From: Burkholderiales bacterium
Lineage (GTDB): Bacteria > Pseudomonadota > Gammaproteobacteria > Burkholderiales > Casimicrobiaceae
Assembly: GCA_020853025.1 (NCBI GenBank)
Contig: JADYZP010000045.1
Span: forward strand, 62,001-126,000
DNA: 64,000 nucleotides
Direction of reading: 5' to 3'
Shown here: positions 46,285 to 56,350 of the stretch, piece by piece
How the letters are laid out: every line of letters begins with the position of its first letter
How positions within the stretch are numbered: position 1 is the first letter of the stretch
Position numbers and translations under genes: made by a program
Notes under the pieces: model-generated
Told to the model about the DNA's origin: nothing
Seen by the model: the letters and a program-made list of their open reading frames with translations, nothing else
The model's database searches: none

Positions 46285-47757
46285 ATGGCACCCTACCTCT
46301 CCCTCGCCATCTGGGTGCCGATTCTCGCGGGCGTCGCGGTGCTCGTGCTCGGCCGCGACCGTGATGCGGGGACCGCGCGCTGGATCGCGCTGGCCGGAGC
46401 CCTGGCCGGGTTCCTGGTCACGCTGCCGCTGTACACGCAATTCGACCTGACGACGTCTTCGATGCAATTCGTCGAGCGCTCCGAGTGGATCCCGTACTTC
46501 GATATCTACTATCACCTCGGCGTCGATGGCATCTCCGTGCTGCTCGTGCTGCTGAACAGTTTCACGACGCTGCTGGTCGTGTGGGCCAGCTGGGAGTCGA
46601 TCAAGGTCCGCGTCGCGCAGTACATGGCGGCGTTCCTCGTCATGTCGGGCTTCCTCAACGGCGCCTTCATCGCGCAGGACGCCATTCTCTTCTACGTGTT
46701 CTTCGAGGCGATGCTGATCCCGATGTACCTGATCATCGGCATCTGGGGCGGCGAGAGGCGGGTCTACGCGGCGATCAAGTTTTTCCTGTACACGCTGCTG
46801 GGCTCGCTGCTGATGCTGGTCGCCTTCCTCTACCTGTACCAGAAATCGGGCAGCTTCGCGCTGGCCGACTGGTACGAGCTGCCGCTGTCGCTGCAGACGC
46901 AGGTGTTGATCTTCATCGCCTTCTTCGCCGCCTTCGCGGTCAAGGTGCCGATGTGGCCCGTGCACACCTGGCTGCCCGACGCGCACCCGGAGGCACCGAC
47001 CGGTGGCTCGGTCGTGCTGGCCGCGATCACGCTGAAGATCGGCGCCTATGGATTCGTCCGCTTCGTCCTGCCGATCCTGCCGGACGCCAGCCACTACCTG
47101 TCGGGCTTCATCATCACGCTGTCGCTGATTGCCATCGTCTACATCGGCTTCGTCGCGATCGTGCAGCCGGACATGAAGCGGTTGATCGCGTACTCGTCGA
47201 TCTCGCACATGGGCTTCGTGACGCTGGGTTTTTTCCTGTTCAGCGTCCAGGGCAGCGAGGGCGCGCTCGCCCAGATGCTGTCGCACGGCTTCGTCTCGGC
47301 GGCGATGTTCCTGTGGGTCGGCGTGCTCTACGACCGCATGCACACTCACCTGATCGCGGATTTTGGCGGCGTTGCCAACACGATGCCGAAATTCGCGGCA
47401 TTCGTCATGTTGTTCTCGATGGCCAATGCAGGGCTGCCGGGGACATCGGGATTCGTCGGCGAATTTCTGGTGATCCTGGCGGCGGTCAAGTTCAATTTCT
47501 GGATAGGGCTTGTCGCCGCGATTTCGCTTATCCTCGGCGCCGCGTACACGCTGTGGATGTACAAGCGCGTCCTCTACGGTGAGGTCGCCAACGCGCGCGT
47601 TGCAGCGCTGACCGACTTGAACCGCCGCGAGTTCTGGCTGCTGGCCACGCTTGCAGCGGCGGTCCTCTTCATGGGTATCTGGCCCAAGCCCTTCATCGAC
47701 GTCATGCACGTGTCGGTGGTTGACCTGCTCGCGCATGTCGCGAAAAGCAAACTCTAG
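46285..47757 (+). CDS. nuoM: NADH-quinone oxidoreductase subunit M
   Basis: An antiporter-like proton-pumping subunit, 490 residues and about 14 helices. It has FFEAMLIPMYLIIGIWGGER, KVPMWPVHTWLPDAHPEAPT and YSSISHMGFVTLG. It starts one base after nuoL stops. Confidence 0.97.
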   Translation: MAPYLSLAIWVPILAGVAVLVLGRDRDAGTARWIALAGALAGFLVTLPLYTQFDLTTSSMQFVERSEWIPYFDIYYHLGVDGISVLLVLLNSFTTLLVVWASWESIKVRVAQYMAAFLVMSGFLNGAFIAQDAILFYVFFEAMLIPMYLIIGIWGGERRVYAAIKFFLYTLLGSLLMLVAFLYLYQKSGSFALADWYELPLSLQTQVLIFIAFFAAFAVKVPMWPVHTWLPDAHPEAPTGGSVVLAAITLKIGAYGFVRFVLPILPDASHYLSGFIITLSLIAIVYIGFVAIVQPDMKRLIAYSSISHMGFVTLGFFLFSVQGSEGALAQMLSHGFVSAAMFLWVGVLYDRMHTHLIADFGGVANTMPKFAAFVMLFSMANAGLPGTSGFVGEFLVILAAVKFNFWIGLVAAISLILGAAYTLWMYKRVLYGEVANARVAALTDLNRREFWLLATLAAAVLFMGIWPKPFIDVMHVSVVDLLAHVAKSKL

Positions 47758-47768
47758 GCGCGACGACC

Positions 47769-49211
47769 GTGACCGTGAACCTGTTGCCCATTCTTCCCGA
47801 GATCGTCGTCCTGATCGGCGCCTCGGTAGTGCTGCTGGTCGACCTGTTCCTGGACGACGACCGCCGGCACATCGGTTACTGGCTTGCGCAATCGACGCTG
47901 CTCGTGGCCGCGTGGGCCACGCTGCGCACACTCGACATCGACGTTGTCCGGGTCATGCACGACCTGGTCGTCGACGACCTGGTCGCGGACCTGCTGCGGT
48001 TGTGCAGCTTCGCCGCCGTTTCGCTGGTCCTCTTCTATTCGCGCAGCTACCTGGCGCTGCGTGGCCTGTTTCGCGGCGAGACCTTCGTGCTGATCCTGTT
48101 CGCGCTGCTCGGCATGCAGGTGCTGATCACCGCGAACAGCTTTCTGACGCTCTACCTCGGGCTGGAACTGATGTCGCTTGCACTGTACGCGCTGGTCGCG
48201 ATGCAGCGCGGCGAGCGAGCACCCGCCGAAGCGGCGATGAAATACTTCGTGCTCGGGGCGCTGGCCTCCGGCTTCCTGCTCTATGGCATGTCGATGATCT
48301 ACGGCGCCACCGGCACGCTGGAAATCGATCGCGTCTCGCGAGCGGTGCTCGCGGGAGGCGAGAACGAAATCCTGCTGATCTTCGGGCTCGTTTTCGTCGT
48401 CTCGGCGATTGCCTTCAAGCTGGGCGCCGTGCCGTACCACATGTGGGTGCCCGACGTGTACCACGGCGCGCCGACGGCGATCACCCTGCTGATCGGCACC
48501 GCACCGGAATTCGCCGCCTTTGCGATGCTGTTGCGGCTTCTGGGCGGTGCGCTGGTGGGCGCCGAGGTCGACTGGCAGGGCATGCTGGTCGTGCTGAGCG
48601 TCCTGTCGGTCACGCTCGGCCACGTCGTCGCCATCGCCCAGGTCAACCTGAAGCGCATGCTCGCGTATTCGAACATCGCCAACATGGGATACGTGCTGAT
48701 GGGTTTCCTGGCAGCGGATGTCACCGGCTACTCGGCCGCGATGTTCTACATGGTCGCCTATGTGCTGACCAGCCTCGTCTCCTTCGGCATGATCGTGCTG
48801 CTGTCGCGCCGTGGATTCGAGGCCGACTTGCTCGACGACCTGCGGGGCCTCAACACCCGTTCGCCGTGGTGGGCGTTCGTGATGCTGCTGGCGATGTTCT
48901 CGCTGGCCGGCATGCCGCCGACGATCGGCTTTTACGCGAAGCTCCTGGTGCTGCAGGCGGCGGTGAAGGCAGGCTTCGTCTGGCTGGCGGTCGTCGGTGT
49001 CATCGCGGCGCTGATCGGCGCCTTCTACTACCTGCGCGTCGTCAAGCTCATGTACTTCGACGAGCCCGTGGACCGGTCGCCGATCGAGGCGCGCGCCGAC
49101 ACCCGGGTGCTGCTTTCGGCCAACGCACTGGCGCTGCTGCTGTTCGGCATCCTGCCGCAGCCGCTTATGGGCCTGTGCGCCGTCGTGCTCGTGCAATCGC
49201 AGTTCTTCTGA
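47769..49211 (+). CDS. nuoN: NADH-quinone oxidoreductase subunit N
   Basis: The third antiporter-like subunit, 480 residues. It has YLGLELMSLALYALVAMQR, FKLGAVPYHMWVPDVYHGAP and YSNIANMGYVLMGF. GTG 47769 start. Last nuo gene; 66 bases separate it from lutA with no clear terminator. Confidence 0.96.
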   Translation: MTVNLLPILPEIVVLIGASVVLLVDLFLDDDRRHIGYWLAQSTLLVAAWATLRTLDIDVVRVMHDLVVDDLVADLLRLCSFAAVSLVLFYSRSYLALRGLFRGETFVLILFALLGMQVLITANSFLTLYLGLELMSLALYALVAMQRGERAPAEAAMKYFVLGALASGFLLYGMSMIYGATGTLEIDRVSRAVLAGGENEILLIFGLVFVVSAIAFKLGAVPYHMWVPDVYHGAPTAITLLIGTAPEFAAFAMLLRLLGGALVGAEVDWQGMLVVLSVLSVTLGHVVAIAQVNLKRMLAYSNIANMGYVLMGFLAADVTGYSAAMFYMVAYVLTSLVSFGMIVLLSRRGFEADLLDDLRGLNTRSPWWAFVMLLAMFSLAGMPPTIGFYAKLLVLQAAVKAGFVWLAVVGVIAALIGAFYYLRVVKLMYFDEPVDRSPIEARADTRVLLSANALALLLFGILPQPLMGLCAVVLVQSQFF

Positions 49212-49277
49212 CACCGGGGCGGGCGCCGTCGCGCCCGACTCGCGTGCTAACATGGTTCAAACTTCCCGCGGATCGTC

Positions 49278-50003
49278 ATGCGCGTCGGATTCTTCGTCAC
49301 CTGCCTCGTCGACCTGATGCGGCCGTCGATCGGCTTCGCGGCGCTGAAGCTTCTCGAGGCCGGCGGCGCCGACGTCGTCGTTCCGCAGCGGCAGACCTGC
49401 TGCGGCCAGCCGGCATACAACTCCGGCGACCGCGCCGACACCGTCGCGCTCGCCCGCAAGTTCGTCGAGGAATTCGAGGGCTTCGACTATGTCGTCGTGC
49501 CGTCCGGATCCTGCGGCGGCATGATCCGCACGCACTATCCGGGACTCTTCGCCGACGATCCGGCGATGGCGAAGCGCGCGGCGATGCTGGCCGAGCGCAC
49601 CTTCGAGCTGACCGATTTCCTCGTCAACATCCTGAAGATCGAGCGCGTTCCCGGAAGCTTCAGCGGCAAGCTGACGTACCACGACAGTTGCGCCGGCCTG
49701 CGCGAGCTGGGGATCAAGGGCCAGCCACGGGCGCTGCTGGCGATGGTTCCGGGTGCACAACTGCAGGAGATGGCAGAGTGCGAGACGTGCTGCGGATTCG
49801 GCGGCACGTTCTCGATCAAGTTCGGCGAGATTTCCTCGCGGATGGCCGACAACAAATGCCAGCACATCGCCGATTCGGGCGCCGATGCGGTGGTGCTGGG
49901 CGACCTGGGCTGCATGCTGAACATCGAGGGCCGGCTGCGGCGGCGCGGCGACGCGAAGACGAAGGTGCTGCACATCGCGCAGGTACTGGCCGGTGAGCCG
50001 TGA
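49278..50003 (+). CDS. lutA: Lactate-utilisation Fe-S protein LutA
   Basis: Part of the LutABC complex that oxidises L-lactate to pyruvate. The 241-residue protein has two CCG domains: TCCGQPAYNSGD with a preceding Cys in FVTCLVDL, and CETCCGFGGTFSIKFG with YHDSCAGLRELG. These motifs bind Fe-S clusters, as in glycolate oxidase GlpC/GlcF proteins. ATG 49278. First of four genes lutA-lutB-aminotransferase-lutC. Confidence 0.92.
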   Translation: MRVGFFVTCLVDLMRPSIGFAALKLLEAGGADVVVPQRQTCCGQPAYNSGDRADTVALARKFVEEFEGFDYVVVPSGSCGGMIRTHYPGLFADDPAMAKRAAMLAERTFELTDFLVNILKIERVPGSFSGKLTYHDSCAGLRELGIKGQPRALLAMVPGAQLQEMAECETCCGFGGTFSIKFGEISSRMADNKCQHIADSGADAVVLGDLGCMLNIEGRLRRRGDAKTKVLHIAQVLAGEP

Positions 50004-50102
50004 CGTCACCGCCCGAGCGGAGTGTGAAACGCGCGAGCAAGACAACGGCAGGGAGATGGCACGGATGTTCTTCGTCGTTCGAATCCGATTAGCGGGGAAA
50101 TG

Positions 50103-51530
50103 ATGCAAGTCGCGTCGATGCACTTCAAGGAGCGCGCTCACGTCAAGCTGAACGACGAGGTGCTTCAGGGCAATTTAAGGAAGATCAAGGGCAAGTTCGT
50201 CGCCAAGCGAAAAGCCTCGCTGGTCGAGCTCGACGACTTCGAAGGCACGCGCGACGCCGGTCGCGCAATCCGCCAGCGTGCCCTCGACAACTTGGACGTC
50301 TGGCTCGAGATGTTCGAGCAAAACGCGACCGAGCGCGGCGCCACGGTCCTGTTCGCGCAGAACCCGGCCGAGATCAACAAGCTGGTGCTCGACATCGCCA
50401 CACACCACGGCGCGCGCAAGATCATCAAGTCGAAGTCGATGGTATCGGAGGAGTCGGCACTCGACCACGCGATCGAGGGAGCGGGTCTGAAGGTCGTCGA
50501 GACCGATCTCGGCGAATACATTCTGCAGATCAACGACTACGAGCCGCCTTCGCACATTATTGGCCCCGCACTGCACAAGAGCAAGGAGGAGGTCGCCGAC
50601 CTCTTCCACCGCGTCCACGGAACCCCGCGCAAGGATGGCATCGACGAGCTGTGCGTCGAAGCACGAGGCGTGCTGCGCGATCACTACCTGAACGCCGACA
50701 TGGGCATCACCGGAGGCAATTTCTTCGTCGCCGAGACGGGCTCCGTCGTGCTGGTGACCAACGAGGGCAATGCGACGCTGGCGACCACGCTGCCGAAGGT
50801 CCACGTCGCGATTTCCGGCATCGAGAAGATCGTCCCCACGCTGGAGGACGTCGCCACGTTGATGCGCCTGCTGCCGCGGTCGGCGACCGGCCAGTCGATC
50901 TCGAACTACGTCGACATCCTGACCGGGCCGAAGGGCCGTGGCGAGTACCACGGCGCCGAGCACATGTATTTTATCGTCGTCGATAGCGGGCGCTCGGACG
51001 TGCTCGGCAGCGAGGTCCGCGAGGCGCTGCGCTGCATCCGCTGCGGTGCCTGCATGAACCATTGCCCGGTCTACCAGAATGTCGGCGGCCACGCCTACGG
51101 ATGGGTGTATCCGGGTCCGATCGGCTCGGTCCTGACGCCGATGTACGTCGGGCTCGAGAACGCGCTCGACCTGCCGCAGGCATCGACGCTGTGCGGCCAG
51201 TGCGCGGTCGTCTGCCCGGTCAGGATTCCGCTGCCGGACTTGCTGCGCAAGCTGCGCGAGCGCGAATTTGTCGAGGACCTGCGGCCGTGGAGCGAGCGCA
51301 CCGCGCTGCGGCTGTGGGCGCGCGTCGCGCGGTATCCGGGGCTCTACGCGTGGTCGACGCGACTGGCCGTGCGTTTCCTGCGATCGCGCGCGGGTAGCAA
51401 CGGCATGATCGAGAAACTGCCTCTGGGATCGGGCTGGACCTCCGGCCGTGCGATGCCTGCACCGGCAGGCAGGACATTTCGCGACCTCTACGCGGAGCGC
51501 AAGGCAGCTGCCGGGAAGTCCAGCCCATGA
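50103..51530 (+). CDS. lutB: Lactate-utilisation Fe-S protein LutB
   Basis: A 475-residue protein. The LUD domain covers about residues 60-300 (KSKSMVSEESALDHAIEGAG, GITGGNFFVAETGS). Two ferredoxin motifs follow, CIRCGACMNHCPVYQ and TLCGQCAVVCPVRIP, then a C-terminal tail. ATG 50103 is five bases after GGGG; the adjacent ATG 50100 is possible but too close to it. The stop overlaps the next gene as ATGA. Confidence 0.92.
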   Translation: MQVASMHFKERAHVKLNDEVLQGNLRKIKGKFVAKRKASLVELDDFEGTRDAGRAIRQRALDNLDVWLEMFEQNATERGATVLFAQNPAEINKLVLDIATHHGARKIIKSKSMVSEESALDHAIEGAGLKVVETDLGEYILQINDYEPPSHIIGPALHKSKEEVADLFHRVHGTPRKDGIDELCVEARGVLRDHYLNADMGITGGNFFVAETGSVVLVTNEGNATLATTLPKVHVAISGIEKIVPTLEDVATLMRLLPRSATGQSISNYVDILTGPKGRGEYHGAEHMYFIVVDSGRSDVLGSEVREALRCIRCGACMNHCPVYQNVGGHAYGWVYPGPIGSVLTPMYVGLENALDLPQASTLCGQCAVVCPVRIPLPDLLRKLREREFVEDLRPWSERTALRLWARVARYPGLYAWSTRLAVRFLRSRAGSNGMIEKLPLGSGWTSGRAMPAPAGRTFRDLYAERKAAAGKSSP

Positions 51531-52765
51531 ATTCGCCGCACTCAGGCGCCCACCTCGCGTTGCCGCGGCTGTCGCGCCGCGCCGAGTCGCTCGGCACCGA
51601 GAACGCTTTCGTCGTGTTGGCCGAGGTCAACGCGCTGGTCCGCGAAGGCCGCGACATCGTCTCCTTCTGCATCGGGCAGCCGGACTTTCCGACGCCGGAG
51701 CATGTGCAGGACGCCGCTGTCGCCGCGATCAGGTCCGGCAGGCACGGCTACACGCCGAGCGCCGGCATCGACGAGCTGCGCGCCGCCGCCGCCGCCGACC
51801 TGGGCGCGCGGCGCGGACTCGACATCGGTGCCGACGACGTCGTCGTCGCCGCCGGCGCCAAGCCGTTCATCGCCTACACCATCGCGTCGGTGACCGATCA
51901 TGGTGTCGGCGACGAGGTCATCTACCCGGTCCCCGGCTTTCCGATCTACGAGTCGCAGATCGCCGCCAACGGCGCCGTGCCCGTGCCGATCTTCCTGCGC
52001 GAGTCGCGCAACTTCGCCTTCGACCCGGCCGAACTCGAGGCGAAAATCACTGCCAGGACGCGGCTGCTGATCCTCAACACCCCGCAGAACCCGACCGGCG
52101 GCATCCTCGCGCGCGAGGACCTGGACGCGATCGCGGAAATCCTGCACCGGCATCCGCAGGTGTGGGTGTTCGCCGACGAAATCTATTCGCGGTTGGTTTA
52201 CGACGGCCGCTTCGACACGCTGGCGACACGCCCCGACATGCTCGAGCGCACGATCATCAGCGACGGTGCATCGAAGACGTGGGCGATGACCGGCTGGCGC
52301 ATCGGCTACGCCGCCAACCGCGTGTTGGCGCCGGTGTTCACGCGCTGGATCACCAACACCGAGTCCTGCGCGTCACAGATCTCGCAATGGGCGGCGGTGG
52401 CCGCGATCACCGGGCCGCAGGACGCCGCGGAGCACATGCGCGCGCGCTTTCGCGAACGCCGCAACCTCATCGTCGCTCTGCTGAACGACATACCGGGCAT
52501 CCGCTGCACGGTTCCGGGGGGCGCCTTCTACGCCTGGCCCAACGTGACCGAGGCGTGCAAGCTGACCGGTTGTGCGGATTCCGAGGTGCTGCGCAAGAGG
52601 CTGTTGCACGAGGCCGGCATCGCCGTCCTCGCCGACATCCATTTTGGACGGCGCGTACCTGGCGATGGCCAGCACATCCGTTTCTCCTACGCAACGTCGA
52701 ACGAGGCGATCGAGCGCGGCGTCGGCAGGCTTGCCGACTTCGTGCGCAAGGCTGCGCAGGCATGA
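51527..52765 (+). CDS. Class I/II PLP aminotransferase within the lut operon
   Basis: A 412-residue fold-type I aminotransferase. It has IGQPDFPTPEHV, LNTPQNPTGGIL, FADEIYSRLVYDG and the PLP lysine in SDGASKTWAMTGWRIGYAAN. The subgroup covers aspartate, alanine and aromatic aminotransferases. Its place between lutB and lutC, coupled by a 4-base overlap, suggests pyruvate or lactate-linked amino acid metabolism, but this is inference. It is followed by 76 bases without a gene before lutC. Confidence 0.88.
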   Translation: MNSPHSGAHLALPRLSRRAESLGTENAFVVLAEVNALVREGRDIVSFCIGQPDFPTPEHVQDAAVAAIRSGRHGYTPSAGIDELRAAAAADLGARRGLDIGADDVVVAAGAKPFIAYTIASVTDHGVGDEVIYPVPGFPIYESQIAANGAVPVPIFLRESRNFAFDPAELEAKITARTRLLILNTPQNPTGGILAREDLDAIAEILHRHPQVWVFADEIYSRLVYDGRFDTLATRPDMLERTIISDGASKTWAMTGWRIGYAANRVLAPVFTRWITNTESCASQISQWAAVAAITGPQDAAEHMRARFRERRNLIVALLNDIPGIRCTVPGGAFYAWPNVTEACKLTGCADSEVLRKRLLHEAGIAVLADIHFGRRVPGDGQHIRFSYATSNEAIERGVGRLADFVRKAAQA

Positions 52766-52841
52766 GCGCACGAAGCCTTGCCATCAGGGTACGCCGCGGT
52801 GCACGGCACGCGACTGCGTCCGGCGTGCGCATGGAGCGGCG

Positions 52842-53534
52842 ATGACGACTTCCATCGACGACAACCGCCCCTCGCGCGACGCGTTGCTCGCGCGCGTGCG
52901 TCGGGCGCTGGGGAAGGATGGCGCGGACCCGCGCGCGCGCGCGGACGCGGACGCCTACGTCGCCGCGCGAGCGCAGGGACCGCGGCCGGCGATGCCGGTG
53001 GACCTGGTCGCAAAGTTCCTCACCCGCGCCACCGACATGGCGAGCACGGTGACGCGCATTGCCTCCGCGCAGGCCATACCCGCCGCCGTCTTGGCTTACC
53101 TCGACGCGCTCGAACTGCCGGCGGCGCTCGCCGCACAGAACGCGCACCACGGCGTCTGCTGGCCGGAATTTGCAGCCCTCGACTGGTCGGGGGCGGGACT
53201 CCACATCGAAGTCCGGCCGACGGTCGGCGACGACCGGCTCGGCATCACCGGCTGCTTCTGCGCGATCGCCGAGACGGGCACGCTGGTGTTCCTGTCCGGC
53301 GCCGACACGCCCACCGCGACCACGCTGCTGCCCGACACGCACATCGCCGTCGTGCGCGCCGGCCGTGTCGTCTCCGGCATGGAGGAGGCCTTTGCGCTGA
53401 TCCGCGTCGAATGCGCGACGATGCCGCGCGCCGTCAACATGATCTCGGGTCCTTCGCGCACCGGCGACATCGAGCAGACGATCGTCCTCGGCGCGCACGG
53501 CCCTTACCGGGTCCACATCCTGCTGGTGGACTGA
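52842..53534 (+). CDS. lutC: Lactate-utilisation protein LutC
   Basis: A LUD-domain protein of 230 residues completing LutABC. It has RRALGKDGADPRAR near the N-terminus, GITGCFCAIAETGTLVFLSG and the closing RTGDIEQTIVLGAHGP. ATG 52842 begins the family sequence; the open frame further upstream overlaps the aminotransferase and is not homologous. Unlike LutB it carries no ferredoxin motifs. Confidence 0.9.
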   Translation: MTTSIDDNRPSRDALLARVRRALGKDGADPRARADADAYVAARAQGPRPAMPVDLVAKFLTRATDMASTVTRIASAQAIPAAVLAYLDALELPAALAAQNAHHGVCWPEFAALDWSGAGLHIEVRPTVGDDRLGITGCFCAIAETGTLVFLSGADTPTATTLLPDTHIAVVRAGRVVSGMEEAFALIRVECATMPRAVNMISGPSRTGDIEQTIVLGAHGPYRVHILLVD

Positions 53535-53557
53535 TCGCGGCCTAGAAGCGCTGCCGG

Positions 53558-56350
53558 ATGATCCTGTTCGCGCTCGTCCTGCTGCCTTTCGCCGCCGCGG
53601 CGGCGTGCGCGTGGTTGCCGAACACCGCGCGCAACGCGACAGCCTCGCTTGCCGGCGCCGCTGCGCTCGCCGGTTGCGCGCTGCTGGCGACGACCGCGCC
53701 AGCCGTGTTCGGCGGCGACATCCTGCGTGCGTCGGTGCCGTGGTTTGCCGGCGTCGATTTCGGTTTCCGCCTCGACGGTCTCGCCTGGACCTTCGCGCTG
53801 ATCATCGACGCCATCGGCGCGCTGATCGTGCTCTACGCGCGCTATTACCTCGCTGCGGATGATCCCCCCGCGCGCTTTTTCGCCTATCTGCTTGCGTTCA
53901 TGGGCGCGATGCTGGGCATCGTGCTCGCCGACAACCTGATCCTGATGGTCGTGTTCTGGGAACTGACCAGCCTCACGTCGTTCCTGCTGATCGGATTCTG
54001 GAATCATCGCGCCGATGCACGGCAGGGAGCCAGGATGGCGCTGGCGGTGACCGGAGCCGGAGGCCTTTGCCTGCTCGCGGGCGTGGTGCTGATCGGCCAC
54101 ATCGCCGGCGGATATGCACTCGACGTGGTGCTCGCCGCAGGGCCGCGAATCCGCGCCGACCCGTACTACCCGGTCGCGCTGGTGCTGGTGCTGCTGGGCG
54201 CCTTCACCAAGTCCGCACAGTTTCCGTTCCACTTCTGGCTGCCGCATGCGATGGCGGCGCCGACGCCGGTGTCGGCGTACCTGCACTCGGCGACGATGGT
54301 CAAGGCGGGCGTTTTCCTGTTGGCGCGGCTGTACCCGGCGCTGGGCGGCAGCGATGCCTGGTTCTTCATCGTCACGCTCACCGGGCTCGCGACACTGACG
54401 CTGGGTGCCGCCGCCGCGATCTTCCAGCAGGACCTCAAAGGGCTACTCGCCTATTCGACGATCAGCCACCTGGGCCTGGTCACGCTTCTGTTCGGACTCG
54501 ATTCTCCGCTGGCGGTGGTTGCCGGCCTGTTCCATATCCTCAATCACGCCGCGTTCAAGGCGTCGCTGTTCATGGCCGCCGGGATCATCGACCACGAGAC
54601 CGGCTCGCGCGACATGCGGCAGTTGAACGGCTTGTGGCATTTCATGCCGATCACGGCGACCTTGGCGATGGTCGCGTCGAGCGCGATGGCCGGCGTACCG
54701 CTGCTCAACGGTTTCCTGTCGAAAGAGATGTTCTTCGCGGAAACGCTGGCACTCGATGCGCATCCGCTGATGCGGATCGGCGTACCGCTGGTCGCCACCT
54801 TCGCAGCGGCGCTGGCGGTCGCCTATTCGCTGCGCTTCATTCACGACGTGTTCTTCAACGGCGAGCCGGTGGGCCTGACGAGGACGCCGCACGAGCCGCC
54901 GCGCTGGATGCGAGTCCCGGTCGAGTTCCTGGTCGTCGTCTGCGTCGCGGTTGGCCTGTACCCGAAGTGGACGATCGGTCCGGTGCTTCGCGTCGCCGCG
55001 CAGGGGACGCTGGGCAGTGCGGTTCCCGAGTACAGCCTGGCACTGTGGCACGGCTTCAACCTGCCGGTCGTGATGAGCGCGATCGCGATGGCGGCGGGCG
55101 CCGCGTTCTACTTCGGCCTGCAGCGCACGATCAACCTGCACCTGGTCGCGCACATGCCGGTCATCGGCAAGCATGCCTTTGACGCGGTGGTCGGAGCGCT
55201 GGAGCAAACGGGGCGCAGGCTGCTCGCCTGGTCCCCCGCCGGGAGCCTGCCGCGGTCGCTTGTCTGGATCATGATCGCGGCGATCGCGGCCATGGCGTGG
55301 CCGTTGCTCCGGCTCGGCACCGGTGCTACGCCGGCATCCGCAGCGCCGGTGCTGGGTGCGCCGCCGGTGGTCCTGGGTGGTTTGTTGTGGGCGCTGGCGG
55401 TCGGCGGCGCGATCGCCGCCACGCTTTGCTATCGCCGGCGCTTTCTCGCGCTGCTGCTGCTGGGCGTCGTCGGGCTCGCTGTCAGCATCGGCTTCGTCAT
55501 GCTCTCCGCGCCCGACCTGGCACTCACCCAGTTGCTGATCGAGGTCGCGACCATCGCGCTGATGATGATCGTGCTTCGTTACCTGCCGCAGACTTCGCCG
55601 CCGGAATCGTCACGGTTGCGGATGACGCGTGACGCAGGCATCGCGCTGGTGGCAGGAATCGGCGTTGCGGTGATCGTGCACGCGGTGCTGACACGGCCCT
55701 TCGAATCGATCGCGCCGTACTTTCTCGACAACGCGCTGTCCCGAGGCGGCGGCAGCAACGTGGTCAACGTCATCATCGTCGACTTCCGCGGCTTCGACAC
55801 GCTGGGCGAGATCACGGTGCTCGGCGTCGCCGCTCTGGTCGTGTTCGCGCTGCTGCGTGGATTCCGGGAGCCACGCACGCCGAATATTTTCGTGCCGAAG
55901 GGCGCGTGGAATCCGTTGATCGTGCGTACGGTGACGCGCGCGATGCTGCCGTTGTCGGCGGTCGTCGCCGTGCACCTGTTCCTGCGCGGGCATAACCTTC
56001 CCGGTGGCGGCTTCATCGCCGGACTCGCGTTGGCAAGCGCCTGGCTCGCACTCTATATCGGCGGCGGCGGCCGGCAAATGCACGATCCAGAGCGGCTGCC
56101 GAACCAGCCGTGGATCGGCGCCGGACTGCTGGTGGCCGGCCTGACCGGAATCGGCAGCATCGCGCTCGGCTATCCGTTCCTGACCAGCAGCTTCGTGCAT
56201 CCGGTGCTTCCGCTGCTGGGCGAAGTGCCGATCGCCAGCGCGATGTTCTTCGATCTCGGGGTTTTCATCACCGTGGTCGCAGCGGCGCTGCTCGCGACGC
56301 TGGCGCCCGGACTGCTGCCACGCAGACGCATCGACGGGACACCGCCATGA
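53558..56350 (+). CDS. mrpA: Mrp Na+/H+ antiporter subunit A (MrpA-MrpB fusion)
   Basis: The large membrane subunit, 930 residues. The NuoL-like part (about 1-600) has FWELTSLTSFLLIGFWNHR, KSAQFPFHFWLPHAMAAPT and YSTISHLGLVTL. After more helices (SAPDLALTQLLIEVATIALM), the C-terminal ~140 residues form an MrpB domain with LFLRGHNLPGGGFIAGLA. Fused A/B is the common proteobacterial form. Mrp complexes exchange Na+ (or K+) for H+ and support pH and salt tolerance. Overlaps mrpC by 4 bases. Confidence 0.93.
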   Translation: MILFALVLLPFAAAAACAWLPNTARNATASLAGAAALAGCALLATTAPAVFGGDILRASVPWFAGVDFGFRLDGLAWTFALIIDAIGALIVLYARYYLAADDPPARFFAYLLAFMGAMLGIVLADNLILMVVFWELTSLTSFLLIGFWNHRADARQGARMALAVTGAGGLCLLAGVVLIGHIAGGYALDVVLAAGPRIRADPYYPVALVLVLLGAFTKSAQFPFHFWLPHAMAAPTPVSAYLHSATMVKAGVFLLARLYPALGGSDAWFFIVTLTGLATLTLGAAAAIFQQDLKGLLAYSTISHLGLVTLLFGLDSPLAVVAGLFHILNHAAFKASLFMAAGIIDHETGSRDMRQLNGLWHFMPITATLAMVASSAMAGVPLLNGFLSKEMFFAETLALDAHPLMRIGVPLVATFAAALAVAYSLRFIHDVFFNGEPVGLTRTPHEPPRWMRVPVEFLVVVCVAVGLYPKWTIGPVLRVAAQGTLGSAVPEYSLALWHGFNLPVVMSAIAMAAGAAFYFGLQRTINLHLVAHMPVIGKHAFDAVVGALEQTGRRLLAWSPAGSLPRSLVWIMIAAIAAMAWPLLRLGTGATPASAAPVLGAPPVVLGGLLWALAVGGAIAATLCYRRRFLALLLLGVVGLAVSIGFVMLSAPDLALTQLLIEVATIALMMIVLRYLPQTSPPESSRLRMTRDAGIALVAGIGVAVIVHAVLTRPFESIAPYFLDNALSRGGGSNVVNVIIVDFRGFDTLGEITVLGVAALVVFALLRGFREPRTPNIFVPKGAWNPLIVRTVTRAMLPLSAVVAVHLFLRGHNLPGGGFIAGLALASAWLALYIGGGGRQMHDPERLPNQPWIGAGLLVAGLTGIGSIALGYPFLTSSFVHPVLPLLGEVPIASAMFFDLGVFITVVAAALLATLAPGLLPRRRIDGTPP

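Noticed and set aside
46240-47931. Long minus-strand open frame opposite nuoM
   Set aside because: Antisense to a highly conserved gene, with a composition of charged repeats (Arg, Gln, Asp, Glu) typical of a codon-bias shadow.
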